The position numbers and the translations under genes are program-made. DNA of 64,000 nucleotides from Anaerolineae bacterium (GTDB taxonomy: Bacteria > Chloroflexota > Anaerolineae > Anaerolineales > E44-bin32): positions 1-64,000 of the forward strand of contig DUEZ01000067.1 in the NCBI GenBank assembly GCA_011174825.1, given 5' to 3'. The notes below the pieces were generated by a model. That model was not told where the DNA came from, searched no databases, and saw only the letters and a list, made by a program, of their open reading frames with translations. The first letter of the stretch is position 1, and each line of letters starts with the position of its first letter. Positions 44,528-53,848 of the stretch are shown here, in pieces.

Positions 44528-46042
44528 ATGCGTAGATCGACGATTATCATACTCGCTACTGTCCTGATCATCCTGATCGTGATCGGGTATTTCGTGTCCG
44601 TTCCGGAGGCGGGGCAGCGGCTTTTAGAGGATTTGGAGCTCGCCACTCCCGCAGCGCGGGGATATACCGCGATGGGAATGCTTGAGGCACAGATCATCTC
44701 CTTGGCCCCTGAAGATGGAGGTCGGGTAAAAGCTGTGCCATTTCGTGAGCTCATGGGGGAGGATCCTGGATGGCCTGTGGCGATGGAGCCTGACGGTGTG
44801 ATGTGGATGGCTGTTGAGGGAGGCGTCTCGCGCTTTGATGGTGAGAGGAGTGAGATGTACTCACCCGAACATGGTCTAGGGGGCTACGAGGTAGAAGCCA
44901 TCGCCGTAGACCCCGACGGAGATGCGTGGTTTGGTACAGAAAACGGTGTCACTCGTTTTGATGGACGTACTTGGGTCAATTACACAATTGAAGATGGCTT
45001 GGGAGCGAGTCGAGTCCTTGCCATTGCAGTCACCTCAGAGAGCGGTGTATGGGTCGGGACAGATGGTGGAGGTGTCAGTCGATTTGACGGGGAGAATTGG
45101 ATCACAACCACCACAGACGATGGATTGGCAGGTAACGTTATAAGTTCGATCGTGGTCGACGACGAAGGTATGGTTTGGTTCGATACCAACGAGGGGGTTT
45201 CGCGCTTTGATGGCGAGCGTTGGGACGATATTGCTGTAGATCCGGGGGAGATGATCAAGCAAAGTGAGATCGTGATTTCACTCGACACATCGATCCTGGA
45301 AGCTCAGAGGGGCGCCGCCCTCGCACGCTACGAAGCAGCGGTTGCGGGATTGGAGATGCTCGAAGCCGGACCGCGTGATGTTGATCTAGCCGTTGCGCAG
45401 GCTTCCGTCGCTCAATCGCAGGCAGTGTTAGACGGTACACTCGAGGCGTTAGAAGACGCACAGGACACACCACTAAGGGGAAGGGATGAACAGGTCGCTA
45501 TCGCCCAGGCAGGAGTTGACCAAGCCCGAGCTGCGTTGGAAGCTAGTGAGGCAATATATAAGGCATTGGAAGATGGCCCGACAGAAGATGAGATGAACGC
45601 CGCGCGTGCTGCTGTCGATGCTGCAGCAGCCGAACTTGCCCAATTCGAGGACCGAATATCGCGCGCTGAGATTCGATCACCCATTGATGGTGTGCTGCTT
45701 GATCGATTTTTCCTGCCCAACGAATTGGTGATGCCTGGCTGGCCAGTTGCTACCGTCGCTGACTTAGATCAGCTTGAGATATCCGTATACTTACCTGAGG
45801 CGGACTTGGGTTGGGCGAATGTAGGTGACCCCGTGCAGGTAAGCGTGGACGCATACCCGGAGAGGACCTTCCACGGTTTGATCATCTACATCTCGGATCA
45901 AGCTGAGTTTACACCGCGTAATGTTCAGACGCCGGAGGAGCGAGTGATCCTGGTATACGAAGTTCGGATCCTCGTTCTTAACCCGGGCAGGGCTCTGAAA
46001 CCAGGGTTGCCAGCGGACGTCACTTTCGGAGTAAGTCCATGA
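44528..46042 (+). CDS. HlyD-type membrane-fusion protein with a beta-propeller inserted in the lipoyl domain
   Basis: The 504-residue protein has an N-terminal anchor (IIILATVLIILIVIGYF). The first lipoyl half (48-70) is GMLEAQIISLAPEDGGRVKAV. About 165 residues of two-component-propeller-like repeats follow (71-237), each with WxGTxxGVxRFDGxxW. The second lipoyl half (239-260, PGEMIKQSEIVISLDTSILE) comes next, then the coiled-coil hairpin and the beta-barrel. The adjacent paralogue at 46039 has no insert. The frame opens earlier (44459), but the hairpin lies there, so I start at ATG 44528. Confidence 0.88.
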   Translation: MRRSTIIILATVLIILIVIGYFVSVPEAGQRLLEDLELATPAARGYTAMGMLEAQIISLAPEDGGRVKAVPFRELMGEDPGWPVAMEPDGVMWMAVEGGVSRFDGERSEMYSPEHGLGGYEVEAIAVDPDGDAWFGTENGVTRFDGRTWVNYTIEDGLGASRVLAIAVTSESGVWVGTDGGGVSRFDGENWITTTTDDGLAGNVISSIVVDDEGMVWFDTNEGVSRFDGERWDDIAVDPGEMIKQSEIVISLDTSILEAQRGAALARYEAAVAGLEMLEAGPRDVDLAVAQASVAQSQAVLDGTLEALEDAQDTPLRGRDEQVAIAQAGVDQARAALEASEAIYKALEDGPTEDEMNAARAAVDAAAAELAQFEDRISRAEIRSPIDGVLLDRFFLPNELVMPGWPVATVADLDQLEISVYLPEADLGWANVGDPVQVSVDAYPERTFHGLIIYISDQAEFTPRNVQTPEERVILVYEVRILVLNPGRALKPGLPADVTFGVSP

Positions 46043-47019
46043 CCTCAAGGCGTGTAATCACATTCCTGATTGCGTTTATTTTATTGTCCCTTCAGGTGGG
46101 GTGTCGTGCCAGTCCATCGGCTGAAGAAGACAAAATCCTTGCATCTGGTTTCATCGAGGGAAGGGAGTACACGATCGCCTCGACCCTTGGTGGGCGGGTT
46201 AATGAAATCATGGCGGAGCAGGGGGAGAGGGTCCAAATGGGTCATTCCTTGGTGCTCCTTGATAGGACGATACTAGATCGTGCGTACGACATAGCGCAGG
46301 CTGGCGTGACAGCTGCAGAAGCGGCTTTGACCGCGCAAGAGCGCCTGCCGCGCCCGCAGGATCTTACAATGGCCCAAGCCCAACTTGACACAGCCAAGGC
46401 AGATTTGGATGCTGCGCAAGCGGCGTTAGATTTGTTGAAGGAGAGCTACAAACCCTACAAACCGCCTGAGGCTGAGTTACATAGAGCAGAATCAACGGTG
46501 GAGGTGATGCGCGCAGGCGTAGCGCTCGCCCAAGCCCAATTCGAACAAGTTGAAGCAGGTCCCTTCGAAGGTGAGATAGATATCGCAAATGCAGTAGTCG
46601 AAGAAGCGCTGGCAAACCTGCAATGGGTTGAGTCGCAATTGGCTGAGCTATCTTTGAAGGCTCCGGTCACCGGAATCGTGAGCCAATTATTGGTAAAAGT
46701 GGGAGAGGTGGCTGCCCCTGGCGCGCCGCTGGTCACCGTGCTTGATCCATCTTTCCTAACATTGACGGTCTATGTTCCTGAGGCTCAGGTTGCCAAAGTT
46801 AAAGTGGGTAATGAGGTGGAGATCAGGGTCGATGCCTATCCTGAAGATGTCTTCGAGGGACGCGTGAGAACCATCGCTGATCAAGCGCAGTTTACGCCCA
46901 CTGAGGTGCAGACACAAGAGGAACGGGTAAAGCTCGTTTTCGCTGTCGAGATCTTCATTGACAACCCTGATGGACGATTAAAACCCGGCATGCCAGCGGA
47001 TGCGATCATCATCCCTTAA
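46039..47019 (+). CDS. HlyD-family membrane-fusion lipoprotein, YbhG-like
   Basis: The 326-residue protein has a lipobox-like LQVGC near residue 22. An uninterrupted lipoyl domain (SGFIEGREYTIASTLGGRV ... GERVQMGHSLVLLD), a long coiled-coil hairpin (about 90-205) and a beta-barrel with VYVPEAQVAKVKVGNEVEIRVDAYP follow. It overlaps the previous gene by four bases and is the periplasmic adaptor of the exporter. Confidence 0.92.
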   Translation: MTSRRVITFLIAFILLSLQVGCRASPSAEEDKILASGFIEGREYTIASTLGGRVNEIMAEQGERVQMGHSLVLLDRTILDRAYDIAQAGVTAAEAALTAQERLPRPQDLTMAQAQLDTAKADLDAAQAALDLLKESYKPYKPPEAELHRAESTVEVMRAGVALAQAQFEQVEAGPFEGEIDIANAVVEEALANLQWVESQLAELSLKAPVTGIVSQLLVKVGEVAAPGAPLVTVLDPSFLTLTVYVPEAQVAKVKVGNEVEIRVDAYPEDVFEGRVRTIADQAQFTPTEVQTQEERVKLVFAVEIFIDNPDGRLKPGMPADAIIIP

Positions 47020-47028
47020 CACACTGTC

Positions 47029-47160
47029 CCCTCTCCCCTGTGGGGAGAGGGCCTGGGTGAGGTGAGGTTGATAAGTATCATTCAACCTCACCACAACCCT
47101 CTCCCTGAAAGGGAGAGGGTGAACGATCCCTTTCTTCCATGCGGGAGAGGGTTAAGGTGA
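47029..47160. repeat. Cluster of GGGAGAGGG-type hairpin repeats
   Basis: Three hairpins are visible: 47029-47051, GGTGAGGTTG (47061-47070) with CAACCTCACC (47083-47092), and 47098-47119. A further GGGAGAGGG half lies at 47143-47151. This CTCTCCC/GGGAGAG repeat type is common in bacterial genomes. I see no gene in 47020-47343. Confidence 0.75.
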
Positions 47161-47343
47161 GAAGATTAACGGGTCGAAGCATTATGTGCTATTGTTACGG
47201 ATGCGGGATGTCGGGGTTTGGAACAATTATTGGGTTCCTATGTATATACAGTTTGTGTTTAACTGCACACGTATCTATCTTCATTTAATCTGTACATTTC
47301 TTGATCGACATACAGAGGTTTCATTCTTACCCGGGAGATGACT

Positions 47344-47997
47344 ATGATTCTTGTCTTGCTTGGACCACCCGGAGCTGGTAAAGGCACTCAGGCAGAACGA
47401 TTAGCGGAGGAGTTCAAGCTACCTCATGTGGCGAGCGGTGACCTCTTCCGTGAAAACATGAAGAACAAGACAGAACTGGGTTTGTTGGCAAATCGATACA
47501 TCGTGGAAGGCGAATTGGTCCCTGATGATGTCACGATCGCGATGATACGAGATCGGTTAGAGCGACCCGATTGTGAGAACGGCGTTATCCTTGATGGATT
47601 TCCTCGTACACTTGCTCAAGCCGAGGGCTTTAAGGACATCCTGGCTGGGATGGACCGGACATTAGACGGTGTGCTTTACATCGCAGTTCCTGATGAGGAG
47701 TTGGTTCGCCGCCTGTCAGGTCGGCGGATTTGTCGCCGATGTCAGACACCCTATCACATCCAATTCAATCCGCCACAAAATCACCGGGTGTGTGATATAT
47801 GCGCTGGAGTGTTATATCAACGGGAAGATGACAAGCCGGAGACGGTACGGGCGCGTCTGAACGTCTATCGCCAGCAAACATTGCCGTTGATAGATTTTTA
47901 TTGCCAATACGGATTATTGACAGAAGTGGATGGGTCAGGGGATATTGAAACCGTTACCGCTGCCTTGTCTGAGGCAGCTCACGGCTTGAATAAGTAG
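47344..47997 (+). CDS. adk: Adenylate kinase, zinc-lid type
   Basis: The 217-residue enzyme converts AMP plus ATP to two ADP. It has the P-loop GPPGAGKGTQ, the NMP-binding SGDLFRENMKN, GVILDGFPRT and a lid with four Cys (CRRCQTPYHI ... VCDIC), so the lid should hold zinc. The start could be 47338, but GGGAG lies six bases before ATG 47344. It is not in the ribosomal protein cluster here and stands alone. Confidence 0.96.
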   Translation: MILVLLGPPGAGKGTQAERLAEEFKLPHVASGDLFRENMKNKTELGLLANRYIVEGELVPDDVTIAMIRDRLERPDCENGVILDGFPRTLAQAEGFKDILAGMDRTLDGVLYIAVPDEELVRRLSGRRICRRCQTPYHIQFNPPQNHRVCDICAGVLYQREDDKPETVRARLNVYRQQTLPLIDFYCQYGLLTEVDGSGDIETVTAALSEAAHGLNK

Positions 47998-48043
47998 AAG
48001 CTCGCTTTCTCTCCTCGGTAGTAGTAGACAGAGCTGATTGAGA

Positions 48044-48166
48044 ATGAAACCAAAGATCGAAGCCACGACATGTGGCTCGATCACGATTGGCGGTCGGAAG
48101 ATCCGCAATGATGTCATCTTGAGTTTGAACGGTGAGGTCAAGAAGCGTAACTGCAGGGTGGAATGA
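48044..48166 (+). pseudogene. Remnant of an Mth938-like gene
   Basis: A 40-residue frame reads MKPKIEATTCGSITIGG, then RKIRNDVILSLNGEVKKRN, like the N-terminus of Mth938-domain proteins, which run to about 120 residues. It then stops at TGA 48164. The continuing sequence in any frame does not resume the family pattern. Confidence 0.45.
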
Positions 48167-48621
48167 GCAGCCACACCAGATGCCATACACATTTGGAATA
48201 AATTTAATGGGAAGGTCATCGGATCGTTCCATGTGACATGCTGAGGTACTCACGCAGGAGGTCATTTCAATTCCCATTTGGATTTGTTCTGAACAGAAAA
48301 CCTAGACCTTATTCTTTAACCTTCCCGCGAGCTGTAAGCTCGCGGGAAGGTTAATGGATGGCCATATTGCACCTGTAGCGTCGCTACAGTATGCTGGTTC
48401 ACTGCAATCGCTACGGCTTGGTTCTATCCACTAACACGTGAACGTCATGCTCGGGCTCGTCACTGATTGACTCGACGTGAGGAGCGTTAAGGGGAATCAT
48501 CTCGGATGAGAATGCAAGGCTTAGGGTACAATTCGGAAATTCATGGGACACGAATAATTTCGGAATGGGTATTCCCCTTTTGCCCACTACGTGTTCAGCG
48601 GTGAGGAAGGAGCGAGTTGGT
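48167..48621. other. Intergenic stretch with hairpins
   Basis: No gene is supportable in 48167-48621. It holds the hairpin at 48316-48354 and a small stem around CTGTAGC-GTC-GCTACAG at 48375. Confidence 0.5.
48316..48354. repeat. Hairpin with 18-base arms
   Basis: Perfect arms 48316-48333 and 48337-48354 flank GTA. The core CGCGAGCT/AGCTCGCG resembles the element at 44480. Confidence 0.75.
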
Positions 48622-49665
48622 ATGGCGCGGATGTCACGGCGGTCATTTTTACGTTGGATTGCGATACAAGCAGGAGCCTTGACTGGAGCGAGGTTCATCA
48701 CAGCTTGTGGAAAAGCGGACGACCAGCGCCAAGCTGTTGCGCCACCGGACAAGTCTACGATTACGCTCCCTCCTGAGGCAGGATCACCTTCTCCTGAGAC
48801 ATTCCCGACACCAGTATCCAGCGCGACCCCTGAACCAACATCGACACCGAGCTACCCTGATTTAGCCGTTGTGCGTGCAGGTGAGCCAGAGCAGCTGGTG
48901 AGGGCGGCCCTGGCTGCGTTAGGTGGCATGGGGAGATATGTAGGCTCTGGGGATGATGTGATCATTAAGCCAAACATCTGTGTCGCTTATTACACATATG
49001 AATATGCGGCCACAACCAACCCATGGGTCGTTGGAGCGTTGGTGAAACTCTGTTGGGAAGCCGGTGCGGGGCGGGTGCGGGTGATGGATTACCCATTCGG
49101 AGGCAGTGCAGATCGGGCATATGTCCGAAGCGGCATTCAAGATCAAGTTCTTGCGGCCGGCGGTATGATGGAGACGCTCTCATCCTTTAAATTCGTACGG
49201 ACGGAGATTCCTGAAGCAGTCGATCTGCGCGTCTGTGACATCTATGATGACGTTCTAGCAGCGGATGTCGTGATCAATGTGCCGATTGCAAAGCATCACA
49301 GTTTGGCCCGCTTAACACTCGGTATGAAAAACCTCATGGGGGTCATCAAAGATCGACCGGCCATGCATCGCAACCTTGGACAACGATTGGCTGATCTCTC
49401 AAGCCGGATACGACCTGCTTTGACGATTGTGGATGCGGTGCGAATCTTGAGGGATAATGGACCTGCCGGTGGGAATTTGAATGATGTCCAAAAATTGGAC
49501 ACGTTGATCGCGAGCCCTGATATCGTGGCTGCGGACAGTTACGCTGCTACCTTGTTTGGCCTCAAACCGGAGCATCTCAGCTATGTTGTAGCTGGGACAG
49601 CGATGGGCTTAGGACGAAGTGACCTCAGTGGCATGAAGATTGAGGAGATCACTCTCGGTGCCTAA
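48622..49665 (+). CDS. DUF362 protein with Tat signal
   Basis: The 347-residue protein starts at ATG 48622 after AAGGAGCG. It has a twin-arginine signal (SRRSFLRWIAIQAGALTGA) with a following TAC that may be a lipobox. A T/P spacer follows. The DUF362 core includes DVIIKPNICVAYYTYEYAATTN, MDYPFGGSADRAYVRSGI and INVPIAKHHSLARLTLGMKNLMGV. DUF362 proteins are often found with iron-sulfur proteins. Its stop overlaps the next gene start. A role in electron transfer across the membrane is likely but unproven. Confidence 0.88.
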   Translation: MARMSRRSFLRWIAIQAGALTGARFITACGKADDQRQAVAPPDKSTITLPPEAGSPSPETFPTPVSSATPEPTSTPSYPDLAVVRAGEPEQLVRAALAALGGMGRYVGSGDDVIIKPNICVAYYTYEYAATTNPWVVGALVKLCWEAGAGRVRVMDYPFGGSADRAYVRSGIQDQVLAAGGMMETLSSFKFVRTEIPEAVDLRVCDIYDDVLAADVVINVPIAKHHSLARLTLGMKNLMGVIKDRPAMHRNLGQRLADLSSRIRPALTIVDAVRILRDNGPAGGNLNDVQKLDTLIASPDIVAADSYAATLFGLKPEHLSYVVAGTAMGLGRSDLSGMKIEEITLGA

Positions 49666-51235
49666 GCTTAATCTTAAGACAATTCTCCCCAAACGAGCTT
49701 GGACAACTACCCGGAAGATCGTCCAGACGCTGAGCCTGCTTGTTTTTCTCGTCCTCTTTATCGCAGCACCACACAGCGATTGGTCAGGATCACTTACCAA
49801 TTCATTCCTCCGTTTGGATCCCTTGATCGGATTCGCAAATCTACTAGCTAGTCGTGCCCTCGTAGCCGGGGCGGCTTTGGCGCTCGTAACACTCGTTCTA
49901 ACACTTATCTTCGGCAAAGCCTGGTGTGGGTGGATTTGTCCACTGGGCACACTTCTTGATCTTTTTTCATTTGAACGTTGGCGGTCGGTGCGGGTTCCTC
50001 CAGAAGGTTGGAGAAAGGTTAAATATGGCATTCTGCTCGTCATCATCTTTGCCGCTCTGCTCGGAAATCTCACACTTTTGATTTTTGATCCACTTACCAT
50101 CCTCGTTCGCACCTTTACGGAAAGCTTTTGGCCGATGCTAGACCGGCTGGTGATCTTTGCCGAGACAAGTTTGTATCGATACCCAGGGTTGCGTGAAGGC
50201 ATATCATCCTTCGACAGGCTCATCCGTCCATCGCTGTTCCCTCTGACGCCTGAAGACCTGCGTGGTGCAGGGATTTTTGTGGTTGTGTTTTTCATCATCG
50301 TGTTGCTCAACTTGGTTGCTCGGCGATTTTGGTGTCGTTATCTCTGCCCACTCGGAGGGTTGTTGGGATGGATCAGTAAGCTAGCTATCATTCGACGTCG
50401 GGTGGGAACGGAATGTACCGGATGTGCCTTGTGTGTTCGAGATTGCCCAACAGGAACGATCAATCCCGAGCTTGGCTATGCCAGCGATCCGGCCGAGTGC
50501 ACCATGTGTATGGATTGTTTGGAGAGTTGTCCGGTGGGTGCGACGCACTTCCCGGTTCATCTCGGTTTGGCTGATTTTCAGTCCTATGACCCGGATCGAC
50601 GCCAAGTCCTTTTATCTGTCGGAGCCGCAATCGCTGGCGTTGGTTTGCTGCGAATGGGCTCCTCAACTGATCGAAGCGCTTCCTATCTCATTCGTCCACC
50701 GGGCACGGAGGAGGTAGATCTAATGTCCGCTTGTGTTAGATGCGGGCAGTGTATCAGGGTCTGCCCAACGGGTGGCTTGCACCCAGCTATGACTCGCGCC
50801 GGTATCGAGGGGCTGTGGACGCCGATCTTAATCCCCAGACTGGGATATTGCGATTATTCATGTAACGCCTGTGGGGAGAGCTGTCCCGTGAATGCCATCC
50901 CGACTCTTAGCCTGGAGCAGAAGCGTGTTCAGGTGATTGGTCAAGCGGTAATTGATCAAGACCGATGCATCCCATGGGCTGAGGAGCAGGATTGCATCGT
51001 GTGTGAGGAGATGTGTCCCTTACCTGAGAAGGCGATTGTGCTAGAGGTGGTAGAGGTTAATCAAGTCAATGGGCACACGCTTACAGTGCAGCGCCCTAAG
51101 GTCTTGGTAGATCGGTGCATTGGTTGTGGTATTTGTGAGTACAAGTGCCCCGTCGAAGGAGAAGCGGCCATCCGGGTCCATGTTACGGGGGATTTGAACC
51201 ACGAAGTTCAATTCAAGGCTAAGTCAGCGGTCTAG
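49658..51235 (+). CDS. Membrane polyferredoxin, NapH/MauN/4Fe-4S binding family
   Basis: The 525-residue protein starts at GTG 49658, overlapping the DUF362 stop by eight bases. The N-terminal part has about five helices and the CX3CP motifs CGWICPLG and CRYLCPLG. The C-terminal part has at least five ferredoxin-like motifs (CTGCALCVRDCP, CTMCMDCLESCP, CVRCGQCIRVCP, CDYSCNACGESCP, CIGCGICEYKCP) and a further CIVCEEMCP. It conducts electrons at the membrane with the DUF362 partner. Confidence 0.9.
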   Translation: MPKLNLKTILPKRAWTTTRKIVQTLSLLVFLVLFIAAPHSDWSGSLTNSFLRLDPLIGFANLLASRALVAGAALALVTLVLTLIFGKAWCGWICPLGTLLDLFSFERWRSVRVPPEGWRKVKYGILLVIIFAALLGNLTLLIFDPLTILVRTFTESFWPMLDRLVIFAETSLYRYPGLREGISSFDRLIRPSLFPLTPEDLRGAGIFVVVFFIIVLLNLVARRFWCRYLCPLGGLLGWISKLAIIRRRVGTECTGCALCVRDCPTGTINPELGYASDPAECTMCMDCLESCPVGATHFPVHLGLADFQSYDPDRRQVLLSVGAAIAGVGLLRMGSSTDRSASYLIRPPGTEEVDLMSACVRCGQCIRVCPTGGLHPAMTRAGIEGLWTPILIPRLGYCDYSCNACGESCPVNAIPTLSLEQKRVQVIGQAVIDQDRCIPWAEEQDCIVCEEMCPLPEKAIVLEVVEVNQVNGHTLTVQRPKVLVDRCIGCGICEYKCPVEGEAAIRVHVTGDLNHEVQFKAKSAV

Positions 51236-51323
51236 ATAGCTTATTGGATAGGTGTCGGTTGCTAAGCAGGTAGATCCCTCATCCTGTGGCTAAGCAACTC
51301 CTTTCCCACTGATATGATTACCT

Positions 51324-52295
51324 CTAACCCTCCCTGATTTTTGGATCAGCCACTTTGTGCAGTCCCCTAGATACCAGATAGAAGGCGAGGGCGAAGAGCG
51401 TGAAAGCCATTGCAGTGGGGATCAAAACGTGCCATTGTGGTCCGGAGCCACCGATGTTGGCATAAAGGAACGCGTCATAGATCAGCGTCCCCCAGTTGCT
51501 GGTCAGCCTCCGAAGTCCGAAAAAGGAAATAAACCCATCCGCAACCACAGCGCCGGTAACGGCGAGCATCATCTGCAGCGCGGCCATTGGCAGCATGTTG
51601 GGCAGAAAGTGTTTCAGGATGATGTGCCCACCCGCTCCACCAGCGATATGTGATGCTTCCATAAACGGTTTCGCAGCCACCTTCATGGCCTGAGATCGAA
51701 GCACGAGCGTTGCACCTCCAGCACCCGTGGTAATGCCATAAACCAACCCCAGCGGTAGGGGGCCTAAATCGCGGAAACGTGCACCAACAATGATCATCAG
51801 GATGGGAGGGGGAAGCAAGAGGACCACGTCTGCCAGGTTGGTGATGACAAGGTCAATCTTGCCTCGATAGTGGGCTGCGATCATGCTGAAGGATGTAGCG
51901 ATCAATGCCGTGGTGAAAGCGGCGGTGAGACCGATGACGAAAGTTGGTGTGGTTGCAGCCAACAACGTGCTTAGCACGTCGCGCCCCAAACTGTCCGTTC
52001 CGAGGATGTGTGTCGCGGATGGTGCGGTGGGGTGCGGCATCATGTCGAGATCGAAACCGGTGAAAGGATCGTAGATGCGCCTGGGCCAGACAGTTTTCAT
52101 CAGGATGGGGTGAGCGATGGCCATCATCGCGAATATCAAGATGAGGATAAGCCCAAAGACCGCAAGACGATCCTGGGCGAAAATCTCCCAATCGATGTTC
52201 AAGCGTTTTCTGGCTAGTGTGATGCGAATTTGGATCCTCTCCCATCGAGTGAAATTGGTCTCTGTAAGTGGGGTGAATTCCCGTTTGGTCATCAT
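51324..52295 (-). CDS. Oligopeptide-type ABC permease, OppC/DppC family
   Basis: The 323-residue protein has an N-terminal helix, ILGTDSLGRDVLSTLLAATTPTF near the entry of the permease domain, and the EAA loop MEASHIAGGAGGHIILKHFLPN. It pairs with the OppB-like gene just upstream (11-base gap). No binding protein or ATPase is in the window, so the system is incomplete here. Confidence 0.9.
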   Translation of the reverse strand: MMTKREFTPLTETNFTRWERIQIRITLARKRLNIDWEIFAQDRLAVFGLILILIFAMMAIAHPILMKTVWPRRIYDPFTGFDLDMMPHPTAPSATHILGTDSLGRDVLSTLLAATTPTFVIGLTAAFTTALIATSFSMIAAHYRGKIDLVITNLADVVLLLPPPILMIIVGARFRDLGPLPLGLVYGITTGAGGATLVLRSQAMKVAAKPFMEASHIAGGAGGHIILKHFLPNMLPMAALQMMLAVTGAVVADGFISFFGLRRLTSNWGTLIYDAFLYANIGGSGPQWHVLIPTAMAFTLFALAFYLVSRGLHKVADPKIREG

Positions 52296-52306
52296 GAACT
52301 CGCTTC

Positions 52307-53491
52307 TTAGTTAATCCTGGGTTGGATTTCAGCGTAGCGAATGCGTGGATCGAGATAAGCAGCAAGAATATCTAGGAAGAGACGCGCAACTAAAGAGATA
52401 AAACCGACGACCAATAAGATTCCCATTACAACAGGTATGTCCTGCCAATAGAGGGAGAGCCACATCCAACTGCCCACACCTGGCCAATTCAACGAATCCT
52501 CGATGATCACGACCCCCGTGAGCAGATAGGGGAGCGTGATGACGAGCCTGCTTAAAACAGGCAGCAAAGCATTACGAGCTGCGTGCTTTTCGCGGATCGT
52601 GACATCTGGAAGTCCTTTCGCGCGGGCGGTGGTGACATACTCCTCCTTCAGGACTTCCGTCATGCTGGATCGCATGATGGTCATGGTCTCACCAAATGTG
52701 AGCAATACATACGTGATGAAGGGAAGACCGGAGGATTGAAGAAGATCGAGTGCCAGGATTTCGAATCCAAAGAGGTGCCAACTGCCGATGGTTAGTATTG
52801 CGATCAGGATCACGAGCGGGATACCCGGGATACTTCGTTTCTTCAGGCGCTTGAGGATGGCATTCCCCACGATGAGGAGGAACATTACAGCAATCAAGCT
52901 GAAGAACATATAGTTCGTGATCATATGAGGGCGGAGGTCCGTGTTCATCCAAACAGATCGGGTGATGTTGGGGAAGGTGAATGTCCTAATACCACCGGTC
53001 CCTCCTCTGGAAACGGTTGCTTGACGCCCGAAGAGATAAGCAATGAGCCAGGCTAACCAAGGAGGGAAGGAGGTTGATAACGTGATGCCACCCAGTGTGA
53101 TGGCGCTTGAAAGTGAGGTTGGACCCTGCCAAGCTGTCACCTTACCAAGCCGTAGCCCGATGAAAAAGGCGATCAACGTCCCCGGTAAAAAAACAAACAG
53201 TGTGGCGGGCAGGATGAAGCGAAACACATTCGATACAGGATAGCCATAGCCTGAGGTCCCCAAATTGCCAGTGAATACGCCGCGGATCCAATTGAGGTAT
53301 TGTTGCCAGAGAGGCAAATCTATCCCGAGAGAAACGCGCAACCGTTCTCTCTCGGTTCTGGTGAGGCCCAGTGCGAATTGATCGACAAAATCACCCGGCA
53401 TGAGGAATTGGATGAGGAAGAACATGATCGATACGAAGAGGAAGAGCTTGAGGACACTCAAAACAGCTTGCTTTAGAAGATAACGACCCAT
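52307..53491 (-). CDS. Oligopeptide-type ABC permease, OppB/DppB family
   Basis: The 394-residue protein has the conserved N-terminal helix and FFLIQFLMPGDFVDQF, then LGIDLPLWQQYLNWIRGVFTGNLG, and the EAA loop EYVTTARAKGLPDVTIREKHAARNALLPV. It is longer than most OppB. GAGGAG precedes ATG 53491. It is the first gene of the pair. Confidence 0.9.
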   Translation of the reverse strand: MGRYLLKQAVLSVLKLFLFVSIMFFLIQFLMPGDFVDQFALGLTRTERERLRVSLGIDLPLWQQYLNWIRGVFTGNLGTSGYGYPVSNVFRFILPATLFVFLPGTLIAFFIGLRLGKVTAWQGPTSLSSAITLGGITLSTSFPPWLAWLIAYLFGRQATVSRGGTGGIRTFTFPNITRSVWMNTDLRPHMITNYMFFSLIAVMFLLIVGNAILKRLKKRSIPGIPLVILIAILTIGSWHLFGFEILALDLLQSSGLPFITYVLLTFGETMTIMRSSMTEVLKEEYVTTARAKGLPDVTIREKHAARNALLPVLSRLVITLPYLLTGVVIIEDSLNWPGVGSWMWLSLYWQDIPVVMGILLVVGFISLVARLFLDILAAYLDPRIRYAEIQPRIN

Positions 53492-53848
53492 GTGGCGGAC
53501 TCCTCAGTGGGATGTTTGGCTGATATCGAACTAGATACTGAAGCATAGAGTGAAATCGCAATCGGGTTAGTATAGGTGATGTTTGACGAAAATGTAGGAA
53601 TAGGCTTACGTTCTCCAGGTAGCGGTTGTGATGGATCTGGTTAAGATTAATACTGCTTTCATCGTTGTTTGGTTTGGGGAGATGGGATTCTGTTAAGCGT
53701 ATACCATGGGGTAAGGAAATGTCTGATCCGGGGGAAGTTCCTGGGACATTATTGGTACGGTCATCGTCTCAAAGTGATCTGTCGCGTTATGATGAAATGT
53801 ACCAAGGCTTATAAACATGTGGTAATGTGGCTGGGAGAAGGGATAATA
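53492..53848. other. Intergenic stretch without a gene
   Basis: I see no supportable gene or structured RNA between the OppB start and the tRNA-Val promoter. Confidence 0.5.

Noticed and set aside
47029..47160. CRISPR array
   Set aside because: The GGGAGAGGG units are inverted hairpins of differing length without equal repeats and spacers.
47184..47288. 34-residue frame with Cys-rich start and hydrophobic tail upstream of adk
   Set aside because: No ribosome binding site and no recognisable pattern; chance is likely.
47935..48277. Minus-strand frames across the adk 3' end
   Set aside because: They overlap the Mth938-like remnant and each other and lack start signals.
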